In this document: positions 1 to 11,719 of the stretch, piece by piece
Layout: each line of letters begins with the position of its first letter
How positions within the stretch are numbered: position 1 is the stretch's first letter
NCBI GenBank assembly: GCA_014529385.2
Contig: CM043960.1
Span: 27,049,896 to 27,113,895 of the forward strand
DNA length: 64,000 nt
Origin: Adiantum capillus-veneris
Lineage: Eukaryota; Streptophyta; Polypodiopsida; Polypodiales; Pteridaceae
Direction: 5' to 3'
The notes under the pieces: model-generated
The model's input: the letters and a program-made list of their open reading frames with translations, nothing else
What the model was told of the DNA's origin: nothing
Databases searched by the model: none
Program-made: the position numbers and the translations under genes

Positions 1-14
1 CTCCAGTGTGTACG

Positions 15-270
15 CTTAGACGAAAAATCTTCGTAGGTATAGTGATTTCTCTTGTATGTACTTTCCAACCACTGTCTCTGTCATTTGAATGGACTTCCGA
101 GTTCCAACCCCAGGAGCAGCTATTGCTGGTTTTGCATATTATTTTCTTCTAAAAATCTTAGATGAAAAATCGTTGTAGATACGTATAGTGAATTCTCTTG
201 CGAGTACTTTTCGATATATGTCATTTGAAGGGACTTCCAAGTTCCAACCCCAGGAGCATTCATTGCTAGT
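15..270. repeat. two-copy diverged direct repeat upstream of SET exons
   Basis: Positions 15-130 and 157-270 are two imperfect copies of one sequence. Both start CTTAGAYGAAAAATC and both contain TCATTTGAA, GGGACTTCC or GGACTTCC, then GTTCCAACCCCAGGAGCA. They lie in what appears to be an intron of the SET gene and have no coding potential. They look like an old local duplication. Confidence 0.6.
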
Positions 271-350
271 GCTGTTTTCTTTATTGCCTACCTCAGACTT
301 GGTTTTTAAGTTTTAAAAACAACCCCAGTTGTTTTCTTTTCTGGAAACAG

Positions 351-2159
351 ACTGCACGTGCTTGCCCCCATGTTGGCTCAGTCATTCAGAGTGCAGGTTT
401 GACAGCATGGCAGGGTTTGTGTTTGCACCTGCTGTATGAGAAAGCAAGAGGGATCGGAAGCATGTGGCATCCATATCTTGCATTGCTACCTAGTGAGCCA
501 GAGATGGTTGAGCTTCATCCACTCATGTGGCCACAGGTAACATGACATTCTTGATGATGTTTCTGTTCTTTTTTTGCGGTATGTCTTTGGTTTAGTTACT
601 AACCTAATGCCACTCGTTCCAGGGCATGTGCCAAGAATGGCTGGCAGGATCACCTATGCTCTTAACAATGGAGCAAAGGCTTAGAAACTGCAAGTATGCT
701 CATTGCCTGTTATTGCTGTCACTCAAACTTCTTGCCATCCCATATTGAGTAATGAACTTACATTCTTCAAAGCGTCTCAAGAATAAGAAACTATTATATA
801 TGTTGAAATACCGATTTTTTGGGTGCCATGTTTAAGAGAGGATTATGAAGTCATGCTTGCAGCTGCTGCGAATGGATTGTTACCATTGGAGCCAAAGAAA
901 AATCTTGTTGTAACTGAGGTGTCAACAAGGTGGGCTGCCTCCATCTTGCTTAGTCGTGCATTCTCCTTGGACCTCAATATGCCGGAAATGGTTTGTTCTG
1001 CTCCTCCCTTATGGTTATCTTGAAAGGAGCTTAAGGTCACACTAGTCTGATGCTTCTAATTACCGCTTGTTCAGGATGAGGACTATGACAATCGAAATAC
1101 TGTTCTTGTTCCTTGGGCAGACTTGTTAAACCACAGCAGCTCAGCTGGAAAGGAGTCTTGCCTTACCTTTAATCCTGGCAAGCAGGTTGCATGCCTGCGT
1201 GCACACAAAAATTATGAGGAAGGGGAGCAAGTATTTGACTCTTATGGACCCCATCTTTCTCCTTCTCAGTTGCTGCTGGATTATGGCTTTGTGGATCATG
1301 AGAATAAGAATCACAGAGTTGATTTGCCGGGAGGTGCTTTTGAAATTTAATAGCAGTCTGCCTGCAAGTAATTTACTGTGGGAGTATTGAGTTGCATTCA
1401 CAATGATTTGAAAACATTGTCCTTTTTACAGGCTGCATACTTGGGTCCAGTAAGAGACATTGCAAATGATGCTTTATTGAAAGCTATTGGGCTGCCATCT
1501 GGTATGTCCTGTTTTGTGGCTTTAAGATGGCACATAGTGTGCATTTTGTCATGCGTTCTTGGTATTTCTTGACAGAAGGAAAAATGAAGATACCATTATT
1601 ATTGTTAAAGAACTGTGGCAAGTTCATTTTCCAAGCATTAGATTTTGTGCAAGTGTCTGACTTAGAAATCTCTGAGTTATTGGCAATCTCAAGGGTTAAA
1701 GAATTTCAATGAGATGTGTAAAGAAGCAATTGGTTTCAAAACTGTGGATGCTTTACGCGAACTACACCAGCTCTGACTCGATCACGGGCTCTCTGCATTT
1801 ACAGATGGTGCCATCCTTTCCATCACAGAAGCAGGCGTTGATGACAGCGCATTGGCATGGACAAGGGCTGCTGTCGCATCTGCCAAAGAACTTGCATCTG
1901 CTGGATGGAGTGGGGAAACTCAGTCAGATGAAGAAACTAGCAACATGGCTGCATCCGCAATGGCTAGTTTCCATCAACCAGTTAGCCAAGAGAATGAATC
2001 TGAGGTAATTGGAGGTTTTTGAATTGCTGTTTGGACTTCTGTAAGATTAGCTTTTCAAGTTTCTTGTAGGTTTTGAGGAGGCTACTCTCAGCTTGTGGAA
2101 AGGTTCTGACTCGATACTCAACAGCCGTGGATGAAGATGTTGAAACAAGCACAAACAAG
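351..2159 (+). CDS. SET-domain protein methyltransferase, Rubisco-LSMT/SETD3-like, exons 1-7 visible (5' partial)
   Basis: Exons read by eye: 351-536, 623-693, 837-990, 1075-1333, 1451-1501, 1805-2004 and 2070-2159. Every junction is GT-AG and phases agree. The family uses S-adenosylmethionine to methylate protein lysine (Rubisco, aldolase) or histidine (actin); the substrate cannot be told here. Exon 3 has the WAASILLSRAFSLD helix. Exon 4 has LVPWADLLNHS (1099-1131) with the NHS core of the SET active site, then GEQVFDSYG and LLLDYGFV. Exons 6-7 fit the Rubs_LSMT substrate-binding domain, including an L-x-RY-S-T pattern. The visible coding part with the terminal exon is about 389 codons; relatives are about 480-500, so roughly 100 N-terminal residues lie outside the window. 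The exon 5 acceptor (1450) was chosen because the stronger site at 1431 is out of frame with exon 4. No internal stop is seen. Confidence 0.85.
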
Positions 2160-3433
2160 GTAATGTAGTTTCTTTGGGTTTTATAACTCCTATCTTGCTG
2201 TATCAAAGGAAATCTCAGTGATCATGAGACACCTTCAAGTGCTTTTCTCCAGAAAGAACTCAAATGTGACACATTGTGTCGAAAGGGATTGCATTGCATG
2301 AACCTCGAGCAAAATTTACTTTTACGAATGTGTTAAGTTGACGAAATGAATACCTACTTTTCACCTAAAGCTTTGTTGATAAATTATTTTTTAAAAAAAT
2401 TTTCTGGCCTGCAGGATTGGGTTTAAAGGCCCACTTGGCCTGTGCCTGCTGTTGGCTGCTTCTGTGGCCTGCTGCCCGCCACTATAAGTCACTAACCATT
2501 CACCAACTCTTGTTATGTATTCCAAGAAGAAAAAGCCCACCTGCTGTTCCAGCCAGGGCTATCCTATCATTGGTTGCCACTTCTTGCCGCGTCAGCTGCT
2601 GGTTGCTACGTCAGCCTACACACGTTTCACTACTGTCCGCAACTTACGCGGTCTTGCCATGGCTTTGATGGACCTCCTAACATGCAGGTTTGTTCTCACT
2701 ACTAAGAACTACTGTGCGGCTATCATAGCGTAGTGTTTGCAACAACCCATTAGATTGTCAATTCGGACAAACAAGAAAGCTAACCCTAACCTAGAGGCAC
2801 GGAAGCTATCTATGCTGTCCACTACAGTGGAGGCTTTGAGAACATCACATGCAATCTTTGCAAGCTCAACTGCTTCGAGAGTATCACCGTGCAATCTTTG
2901 CAAGCCCAATCACTCACTCCTTGTCAACTCAACTTAGGACTCTATGCAATGCTCTTTTCTTCAATGCAATGCAACATTAACGCAACTTTATGCAAGGAAA
3001 GAGAGATATAGCTTCTTCTTGAATGCAAGAGGAGCCAATGTGGGTGCAAAGGTGAATCTCACAATCCCCCTCTCTACTCTGTACTCCTAATGTAACACAA
3101 CCTAATTAGCAAAATGAAACCTCAAATTGCACCACACATTGATCAAACACAAAAGATAGGCAAGCATCCTTGATAAACTACTTTAAAACACATTGCAACA
3201 ATGAAAAGAGAGGAAAACGATGGTTCCATTAGTGAAAGCTCAACCACTATGCATGAAGGAGCATGTGGGAGTCGATACAAGTTGAATAGAGCTCAGGAGA
3301 GGATGTGGAAGCTTTGGAGCTCCTTGGTGTTCACAAATCTCTCAAGCTCAAAATGTGACAAGCTCTTAAACATTGGAATCCGCATAACGACTTGAATAAG
3401 GGCTATTCATTATAATGAGCTTTAAAAACTAGG
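2160..3433. other. intron start, no recognisable element
   Basis: There is no domain, long ORF or terminal repeat. 2415-2700 is GC-richer and 2737-3400 AT-richer with short repeated words such as GCAATCTTTGCAAGC (about 2852 and 2892). It may be worn-out repeat DNA. Confidence 0.5.
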
Positions 3434-3843
3434 GTACGATTTCTACCGTGAGTTGCTTTTAGTTGAGCCTCAGTCAAAGCGTAAGAGAGCATGCAGGGAG
3501 CAGGTTTGGGCACAGATCCTTACCTAGTTATGAGGAGATGCATCAGAGACTAAAGATGCCTCTCCAGCTAGAGGAGCTACATGAGGCCCTGAGAGCACTT
3601 CCCCGAGGTAGGTGCCTTGAGAGCACTTCCCTGAGGTAGGTGCCCAGGGGAGGATGGTTTGATGCCCAATTTTTCCTTGGAGTTTTGAAAACTGCTTGGT
3701 TCGGATCTATGTAGCACCTATCAACAAATCTTGTACACTAGAGAGATGCATGACAGCTTTGAGTGGGGCTGATTTACCTTATTCCCAAGGAGGGGAGCTC
3801 CTTGGATGAGATTCGATAGTGGCGACCCATCACTATTCTCAAC
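3434..3843 (+). mobile_element. L1-type LINE fragment 1, upstream part
   Basis: From TACCGTGAGTT onward this matches 23250-23620 of the longer LINE in the window, the linker between endonuclease and reverse transcriptase. Copies of the CTCAGTC...GTGCCCAGGGGAGGATGG stretch are visible. It is 5'-truncated, carries a short duplication (3597-3650), and is cut at ATTCTCAAC by the LTR element at 3844; it resumes at 7078. Confidence 0.8.
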
Positions 3844-4648
3844 TGTCACAAACTGTTGACGTGTCAAGCACTGAAGAACGGAGCCGACTTGCAGGTCCCG
3901 ACCAAGGGGCCTAAACCCTAGAAGAAGCAACAGAAGAAGTTTTACCAACTTGCAAAGTCTTGCCGAGTGGCCTATTACTAAAGAGGAGTTCCCACCAACT
4001 TATGGACCCCGTCCGTTGATGGGGCCCAAGTGACTAAAGACATTAAATAAAGCGGGACCCACACACTCACATACACAAAGAATTGCGTGGAGAACAGATG
4101 ACGTGGCTGGATTGTACGAACAACGTGCCCTTGTTGAGGTAAGCCTTTAGCTTACACTCTAATGTGATTAATTCCTAAAGCCAAGCATACATGTATGCAT
4201 GCTGATGTGGCATTGTACGGACATCCGCGTTTGGAGCTGCAGGCTGTTGACGTGGCAGAACTGTACGTATTCTCATCTTTTGCGCTGACAGTTGTTTACG
4301 TTAGCTTTTGAGCACCAGATGCTTTTTGAATTGGTAGCTTTTCATGCAATTGCTTTTGAGAGGCCAAGGGCCTTAAAATATGACCAATGGGCTCTCACTT
4401 CGGTAGTCTACTCGCGGGGATGTAAAGCAGAGCCATGGGAGTTGTACCGAGTTCAAGCAATATAAAGAAATATCGAAAGGGGCACCAAGGTTTGGGGCAA
4501 GTGCTCTCTCGGGGTGGACTCCACCACTCCCCACCTCATGTGTGGTGCACTCTCTATCTCTTTCAGTTCAATTGTTATTTGAAGTGCTATTTAGTCTGTT
4601 CTTTTCTGCGGGCACGTGGTGCCCGTCGTGGTGCTCGTCTCCATGATA
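3844..4648 (+). repeat. 5' LTR of the LARD-like element
   Basis: About 805 bp, TGTCACAAACTG...CCATGATA. It pairs with 6346-7077. It includes a shared core at about 4464-4487 and an extra stretch at about 4140-4200 not found in the other LTR. Confidence 0.8.
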
Positions 4649-4714
4649 GCGGTATGTATGAGAGCTTCAGGCGTGTGCTTTTCTGAAAGCATACTGGTCC
4701 TACCAAAGAACACA

Positions 4715-4880
4715 CAGAGCAAGGTGGCGCTTCTAAAGTTCATTGGAAATTTTAGTAAAGAATCTTCGTGAGCAAGGTGACACTTCTAAAGTTTACTGGA
4801 GATTTTAGTAAAGTATCTTCGTGAGCAAGGTGGCACTTCCAAGTCCTACATGATATCTTATCAAAGAATCTTCGTGTGCC
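4715..4880 (+). repeat. three imperfect tandem repeats, about 66 bp each
   Basis: The unit reads GAGCAAGGTGRCACTTCTAAAGTT...TTTAGTAAAG(A)ATCTTCGTG and is repeated three times just after the primer-binding region of the LARD-like element. Confidence 0.7.
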
Positions 4881-5639
4881 GACCTGCACTTATTAGCCAC
4901 TCCCACCCTTACTTCATCGTGCATCGGGCGCGCTCCATCTTCATCGCTCTGTCTAATAGGGCATAAGCCATAAAGATTACTTGCAAGAGAAGGATCAAGC
5001 GTTTTTCAAGCTGCTATTTTTCGCAGAGGCAGTGCCATGCAATGGTGGATGTCTTAGCTACCAAGCCGCACACTCCAAGGACTTGGCAAGCTTTCAAGAA
5101 CTTTGTTTTGCTCGAAGTTGTATGTCTTCCGACATCTTCTTTTGGAGTACAGCTTCTGGCAGAGTGGGGTATCTTGAAATGCTTGCCACGAAAACCCTAG
5201 CAGATTACAACTTGAAATTTTTGGACATCTCGAGCTAATAACCTTGGAGGTCCAATGTGATTGCTATGTCTGGGGAATACTGTCACCGCTACAGGAACAA
5301 TGTCTGTCGAGGTGTCTTTCGACTAATTCAAAGCTTATGGACCATACTCCGGTCGGCTACAACCTTATGGAAGAAATCTAATCCTGATTATGATGCAGGT
5401 TTGAGGATGAAAACCCTGTCGACTTTCAAGCTCGAGAGATGTCGATAATGCTTTTAGTTTTCTGAATGTTGTTTGAGAACTTGTTTGGTGATCCTGTTTG
5501 GAATTTGTTTGAAATGGATGGTATCTGTTTTGAACCTGTCTTGGTGCTGATTTGAATTGTTTGACTCTGGTTTTAATACTGATTTCAATGCTTGGTGATT
5601 TATTCTCGGGTGGAGTAGTGAGAAATGCTGTTTTGGTAT

Positions 5640-5865
5640 TGTCTGAACCTTCGAACGACGCAGACGGGATGTCTGGGGAGCGTTTCGTTGTATACTTTGA
5701 AAACCTCGGAACGACGCAAACAAGATGTTTGGGGAGCGTTTCGTTGTATGCTGGAAAACTTCCGAAGGGCGCAGACGGGATGTCTGGGGAGCATTTGGTT
5801 GTATGCTTGAACCTCCAAACGACGCAAGTTGCGGTTTGGGGAGCGTTTGGTTGTACCAGTCCTCT
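5640..5865 (+). repeat. four imperfect tandem repeats, about 60 bp each
   Basis: The core ACGCARACRRGATGTYTGGGGAGCRTTTSGTTGTA recurs at about 5660, 5715, 5768 and 5820. The 260-codon minus-strand reading frame across here is a product of this periodicity and not a recognised protein. Confidence 0.7.
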
Positions 5866-6039
5866 GAGCTCATGGCGCGAAATTTTTAGGTTATTTGCGG
5901 GGGGATTGACGAGGTAGTCGTCGAGTAGCTTCATATTGCAGATTGTCTGTCTTGGGGAAGTGCTTGGCGATGCTGTTCGTTGTGTCTTGTAGCATGCATA
6001 TGTGAGCATTTGTGTTGAATTGCGATGTGTCAACCACTG

Positions 6040-6235
6040 AATATTCCTTATTGGATGAGATTTTTCAGGGAAGCCAACGACCCTTGATATCAAGAGCTCC
6101 AATGTGGCATGAGACTCCTTATTGGATGACTTTTTTTGGGAAGCCAACGATCCAGGATATCAAGAGCTTCAATTTGGACTGAGACTCCTTATTGGATGAG
6201 ATTTTTTTGGTCCAGGATATCAAGCCAATCTGGAA
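6040..6235 (+). repeat. three imperfect tandem repeats, about 75 bp each
   Basis: CTTATTGGATGA(GA)TTTTT...GGAAGCCAACGA...ATATCAAGAGCT is repeated three times, just upstream of the 3' LTR of the LARD-like element. The last copy is shortened. Confidence 0.7.
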
Positions 6236-6345
6236 TGAGAAAACTTATTGTCCCTCGGAATGACTCGGAAATTTTTGAGCTAACTTGAGTTGTTTTACAG
6301 ATATGCTGTAATCGCGGACGATTACTTTCTTTCAAGAAGGGGGGA

Positions 6346-7077
6346 TGTCACAAATTGCTGACGTGTCAAGCACTGAAGAACGGAGCCGGCCTGCAGATCC
6401 CAACGAAGGAGCCTAAACCCTAGAAGAAGCAGCAGAAGAAGTTTTACCAACTTGCAAAGTCTTACCGAGTGGCCTATTACTAAAGAGGAGTTCTCGCCAA
6501 CTTATGGGACCTTGTGCGATGGGGCCTAAGGGACTAAAGACATTAAATAAAGCCGGACCCACACACTCACACACACAAAGAATTGCGTGGAGAACAGATG
6601 ACGGGCAGGCCTGTACGGACAGCGTGCGATTTCCGCTGACATGTTGGCTGGCATTGTACGGACATCCACGTTTGGCGTTGCAGGTTGCTGATGTGGCAAA
6701 ACTCTAAGGATTCCCATCTTTTGCGCTGGCAGCTGTTTACACTAGCTTTTGAGCACCAGATGCTTTTAGAACTGGTAGCTTTTTATGTAATTGATTTTGA
6801 GAGGCCAAGGGCTTTTAAATAGACCGTGGGCTCTCACTCTGACAGTCTACCCGTGCAAAGTAGAGCCATGGGAGTTGTACTCAGTTCAAGCAATATAAAG
6901 AAATACTGAAAGGGGTGCCAAGGTTTGGGGTTAGTGCTTTCTCGGGGTGGAACTTTGCCACTTCCCGTCTCATGTGTGGTGCACTCTCTATCTCTTTCAG
7001 TTCAATTGTTATTTGAAGTGCTTAAAGTTGTTCAGTGTGTTCTTTTTCGTTGGCACGTGGTGCTCGTCCCAGTGACA
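6346..7077 (+). repeat. 3' LTR of the LARD-like element
   Basis: 732 bp. It follows the polypurine tract AAGAAGGGGGGA, starts TGTCACAAATTG and ends AGTGACA. The target repeat CAAC follows. Confidence 0.82.
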
Positions 7078-8638
7078 CAACTCAAACTACAAAATCTTAG
7101 CGAAGGCTCTGAGTTTGAGAATTCAGCCACTACTTGAGAGCATTATACATGAGACTCAGACAGGTTTTGTCAAGGAGCGCAGTATCCTTGACAACGTCTT
7201 TACCTTTTGGGAGGCGTCTGTCCTCGCACGTCTCCGAGGAGAGGATCTTGTGATACTCCCTCTCGACTTTGAGAAGGCTTACGACAGAGTTGATTGGGAT
7301 TTCTTGGAGGGCACTCTACGTAGGATGGCCTTCTTAGATGCGTGGATTAGTGGGGTGTCCACTCCACAGATATGCGCAAAGTCAGGTGCTCTTGGCAGGG
7401 GGAAGAGGGGAACGATTCATGCTCATGCATTCGATTGGACAGGGTTTCCCTCTTGCCCCCTTCCTCTCTCTCTCTCTGCTATGCTGAGGCGATAAGTAGA
7501 TTTTTGACTTCAGAGGAGGTTGGTTTGTGCAGCTTAGGGGAGACGAGTTGCTTGATGACAGAGGCATGTACTGGGAGGGCCATGAGGCCAATTTGCACAG
7601 GCGTGAGCAGGCTCTTGAGGTGTTTTGCTGTGCATCAGGGGCACTGAACAAGTGGAGAAAGATTGTGGCTTTCTGGGTTGGCAGTGCTCCTACGCCTGAT
7701 TGGTCGTCGGGCGAGGGCTTCAGGTGGATCTCCCTAGGGACTTCTGTATGATCTCTGGGTTGTCAGGCAGGCTTGCATTTGTCTCCAGAGCAGCAGATTA
7801 CCCCCCTCCTCCTATCCACTAGGAGGAAGCTGTTACATTGGAGCTCTCCACGAATCTCTTTGGCTGGTAGAGTGGTAGTGGCTTTTGGCTACTATGTGGT
7901 ACATCACGTCTTGTTGGATCTTCTGGAGTTCTTGTATCAACTAGCCGGAGAGGCTGATTAGGAATTTTTTGTGATCGGGGCGTGACGCCCAGTTAGCAAG
8001 GGCCAAGGTGTCCTGGCAGGTAATCAACTTACCTTGTTCTCAGGGAGGGTTAGGGATCATCGACCTAGCATGGTAGAGCAGATCCCTCCTTGGGAAGTTG
8101 GTGGTCAGAGGTCTTTCAGGTGAGGAGCCTTGGAAGTAGTTGTTGCTATATCGGATTCGTGCTTGAGTTCCTTCATACGGGTGGCCCTTGGAGTCCGTCC
8201 ATCAGATGGATTTTTACATAGATGTGTCGGGCCGGCTTGAGTTGGAGATGGGAGGACCGCTTTACCGTGAGTTTGCCTGGCCCACTTGCATGGAGGAGCG
8301 CTTGCGACAGCCTCTTGTTTGGAACCACATGGTTAGCACACACAGAAGCCCCTTGATTGGCGGCAGGCCTCATGTTTCTTGGGGTCCCATGGCAGAGGGT
8401 CCAGCCTGCACGTTCGATGATTGGCTATAGTTTCCAGACCTTCTCGAGGAGGTTTAGAGCATCCAGTTACGAGGCATGCTGGTGGTGCAGAGCATGTGTC
8501 AAGATATTACAGAGGCTATACCAGCTAAGTGGCACACCTCTCTTGACGTAGGAGCTCCAGATGGATGGAGGCCTTCACGCGCTTGGAGGTCCTCATTGCA
8601 GTTAGGGCTTGCTTGGAGACAGTGCCCTACATGTTTTC
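7078..8638 (+). mobile_element. L1-type LINE fragment 1, downstream part
   Basis: Continues the fragment broken at 3843 and aligns with 23620-23980 plus 25467-26750 of the longer LINE, skipping that copy's solo LTR. It therefore preserves the pre-insertion sequence at that site. Many frameshifts. It is cut near 8638 by the family B' remnant, so the 3' end and poly(A) are missing. Confidence 0.8.
7100..7330 (+). pseudogene. LINE reverse transcriptase fragment
   Basis: Encodes TQTGFVKERSILDNVFTFWE followed by PLDFEKAYDRVDWDFL, the non-LTR reverse-transcriptase motifs around the first catalytic aspartate. The frame fails soon after 7330 and the FADD motif region downstream is disrupted, so the copy is dead. 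Confidence 0.85.
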
Positions 8639-8644
8639 GAAATT

Positions 8645-9349
8645 GCACTCAGTGAGAATGCACTCAATGAGAACATAAACGTGTCCGAAGTTTCTCATGA
8701 TCATGTAGATGAGTCTCTCATGCAGTGTTATGGTCATGTGAATAGTACACGCATTGTGATCTTGTTTGATTCGGGTAGCATGCATGATGTGATTAGTGAC
8801 TCTCTTGTGAAGAGCGCATGTTTAGAAGCTCCTCCCATAGATCCCAGTGTCATCTTTGGATTTGCTCCTGGCATGCACTCTTATTTCACGCATGAATGTC
8901 CTGATGTGACATTGTTAGTTCAAAGTCTTGGTTTTCGTCGTAGATTTGTGGTTTCTTCTCTTAAAGGATGTGATTTGATTTTTGGCATCAAGTGGTTTAA
9001 AGGTTATAATCCATGCATTGATTGGAAGGAAAACACACTCTCTCTCACAGTTGAAGGAGCACCACACGTGGTCCTTCGTTGTGACAAGAACATTCCATCT
9101 TTGCCATTAGTCTCTCACTCTCATGTTTTGAAAGAGGATAAAACATGTAGTATGATTGTTTCTCTCAGTACACAGCCCCACAGTCTAGAAAAGCATGAGC
9201 CATTGCATGAAAAGAACTCTCTTGGTGTGACGTCTTCTCCGAAGCACGACACACATTTTTTGCATGATAGAGATGTGATTGTTCATAAGGATCATCAGCC
9301 TTCACGTTGGTCCAGTCTGTACCAAGAACATCTTGGGATGACCGTCTAG
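8645..9349 (+). pseudogene. retroviral-type aspartic protease region of family B'
   Basis: Open for about 235 codons. It shows ILFDSGSMHDVIS (catalytic DSG) and GCDLIFGIKWF, the flap/second-half signature of Gypsy proteases. A histidine/aspartate-rich tail ends DVIVHKD, a motif also present in element B at about 39046-39066. No reverse transcriptase follows; the reading continues for a while in another frame (KANLIADDQSRW) and then enters LTR sequence. Confidence 0.7.
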
Positions 9350-9941
9350 CTAGACGGTTTTATTTTTGTAAGCAATTTGGTGGTTTGGATGATTCTGTGC
9401 CTAGTAAAGCTAACCTCATTGCAGATGATCAGTCACGCTGGACCGATCTTGACTCGAGTCGAGGTCCAAAACCAGCATTTTCAGCAAGGAGAACTAGCAT
9501 TTTCAGTTTTCAGCCCTTAGCCTTGCGAGAACCCTCTGCATCTGTTGCAGATCCTCGTCGTCATGACCCCAACACCCAGATCAGCCTAGCGTTTTTAGTT
9601 TTCAGCACAACCAGCCAGCGTTTTGCAGATTCAGCCCAAATCAGCCAGCGTTTTCTGTTTTCAGCCATTGATTGTCAGCGTTTTTGCAGTCCTCAGCCTT
9701 GCAAGCCTTGGCAGTAGCAGATCAGCCCTTGCCTCGCAGCAGTAGCAGATCCACAGCATCGGATCTTAGCATTTTCAGATTTCAGCCTTGACATCTTCGT
9801 CGTCGTCAACATCATCGTCGTAGTCAAGTACCACAACATCTAGAAGCATGTATCAGCCTTTGTGCAATCTAAAGCAAATACCTCTCTAGTAATAGAGAGG
9901 GGGGCCCTTGGAGGGGGTTTTGGGACCCCATCTTTTGTCTT

Positions 9942-9945
<4 letters not shown>

Positions 9946-9991
<46 letters not shown>
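9946..9991. repeat. (CT)n microsatellite
   Basis: About 23 CT units inside the B' LTR. Confidence 0.95.
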
Positions 9992-9993
<2 letters not shown>

Positions 9994-10281
9994 CCTAGCA
10001 CTCCTTGATTCCACTCTCTTGTTTTGATCATTGCACATTCTCTCGTTAAGTCAAGGAAGGCTCTCCCTTCCCGTAAGTGAAAGGAACCTTGAGCACCCAC
10101 TGATCACTCATCGTGAGCCATACACAATCATTCACTACCGTTGCACATTACAATTAGAGTGAATGCAGATGATTTGGCATGGGGGTTTCATAGTCCCTTG
10201 GCTTTTGTGACCTATTACAAGAGGTTTATATAGCGGATGCTTTATATCAATCAGATACACAACACTTGACCTTATGATTTT

Positions 10282-10356
10282 TGTAACAGGCTTGGACACT
10301 CCAAGCAAGAAATCAATAGCAACATGCGAACAAAAACTTAAAAATCACTGAACTTA

Positions 10357-10441
<85 letters not shown>

Positions 10442-10869
10442 ACACGGCCGAGGGTAGTTCTGTGCCTAGAGGTATTGGCCCCAAAGTCTAGCGCCCCTTT
10501 TGGTATCAATTTTTATATTAATAACAAAAGGGGCAAAGTACAAAGTCCAAGGGTCCTCTCTGCTCAGTTGCTCGGTAGCAAACTGAGTTCAGAGTGGCTC
10601 TAAGTTCATATTTATAGGCCCTTGGCCTTCAAACTCAAAAGGAGTGACATGAAAAGCTTCAAACTCAAAAGCATTGGGCCAAAAAAGCTTCAACGTTGCC
10701 CTCGCATTTTGTGCCGCTAATTGCGACGTCTGTACGGCTTGCCATGTCAGCAACCAGCACTGTATATGAGGGGCGTCCGTATAGCCTGCCACGTCAGCGT
10801 AAAACGCAGGGTTTCGAATTATTGTGCTACGTGAGCAGATTCGAGACTGCCACATCATCAGTATGTGAG
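10282..10869 (-). repeat. 3' LTR of A1
   Basis: In + orientation it starts TGTAACAGGCTTGGACACTC and ends near TATGTGAGT (degraded TTTGTGACA). It includes the complement of the GCGCCNNNCTTTGGGGCCAAT core and a 75-bp (GA)n at 10364-10438. The adjoining 10870-10925 (CTCTTGAAAGAACTGTAATCG) is the reverse complement of the pre-LTR purine region of the A family. Confidence 0.8.
10364..10438. repeat. (GA)n microsatellite in A1 LTR
   Basis: About 37 GA units. (GA)n at this LTR position recurs in A1, A3 and A5 LTRs. Confidence 0.95.
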
Positions 10870-11719
10870 TACCGCACTCTTGAAAGAACTGTAATCGCCC
10901 TCGATTACGCCTGCAAAATCAGACATAAGCCATAAACCAGTTCAGTAGACACTGACTTTAAGTACCGATGCACTAGACGACACAAATCCAACACTTGTAC
11001 AAAGACGACAGTCACATCATATCACATTCAAGTCATATCACATAGAATCCATTCAGATCTAGGACCATGATTCCTGGCAACGTGTTTAGTTATCACATCT
11101 AGATCCACATCGGACCTCACTGATGTCGGATTAACTAATTCTTATTGCGATCATGTCCATAGATTTCTTAAGACCGAAATACTGCAGTCATTTCGTTAAT
11201 CATTTCGTCTCTCAATCTTGCACTTGAACACAATCACATGTGTGAGTGATAAAAAATCAGATTCATTTTCGAGAATTCCAGTTCATCAATCACACACCGA
11301 GTTCATATTAATCGGAGTGTTTCAAGCATTCAATCTAGTCATCTTATCGCTGTGTAGCCATCTTATCCTTTGGGAACACTTGATGTGTTGACCAGAGTAT
11401 GTAGTCATATCATTCATCATCATCATTCAAAATTCATGATTCTTATCTCAAATCGTGATTGGGTTCATTTTGGAGTTGTTATTGCTCCAATTGCATTCAT
11501 ATGCAAATTTGTCATCATCTCATTCTCGATTTCACTTGTTATCTGTACACAAATAGCAAGATCTTTCAAAACACATTAATTTCATACATAAATCAGAGTC
11601 ATCTTTGGAAATTCTCATTTCAAAATTATTCATTCATAAAGTCATAAAGCAGAAATACTGTCAACACATCGGTATCTTTTTTTAATTTTCTATTCAGTAT
11701 CTGTTATGGAGAGAGTATA

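Larger units (their letters stand above)
3844..7077 (+). mobile_element. non-autonomous LTR retrotransposon (LARD-like), nested in LINE fragment 1
   Basis: Flanked by direct repeat CAAC(T) at 3840-3843 and 7078-7081, and removing it restores the LINE sequence. It has two LTRs (3844-4648 and 6346-7077) starting TGTCACAAA and ending TGATA/TGACA. A degraded primer-binding site (CGGTATGTATGAGAGC, about 4650-4665) and a polypurine tract (AAGAAGGGGGGA, 6334-6345) are present. The 1.7 kb interior has no gag, protease or reverse transcriptase, only three families of tandem repeats, so it would need proteins in trans. Its LTRs share the AAAGAAATAYCGAAAGGGGC core with the Gypsy elements of the window, the likely helpers. 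Confidence 0.8.
8639..10152 (+). mobile_element. family B' LTR-element remnant (protease plus 3' LTR)
   Basis: Protease-coding sequence similar to element B runs into an LTR-like stretch, with the intervening coding region and LTR start lost. The LTR part shares B's layout: AGCGTTTTT-rich segment, CCTTTGTGCAATC, GAAAGGAACCTTGAGCA, and an end CCGTTGCACATTACA matching B's CCGTTGCACCTAACA. It is clearly diverged from B, so it is an older or sister family. Confidence 0.7.

Noticed and set aside
1432-1501. Exon 5 starting at 1432 after the stronger TTTTTACAG acceptor
   Set aside because: It puts a stop codon in the frame carried from exon 4; the acceptor at 1450 keeps the frame.
5365-6147. 260-codon minus-strand ORF
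   Set aside because: It arises from tandem repeats whose length keeps the frame open; no domain and no matching frame elsewhere.
7077-8638. A second independent LINE insertion
   Set aside because: It continues the fragment broken at 3843 at the exact base, so it is one LINE split by the LARD-like element.
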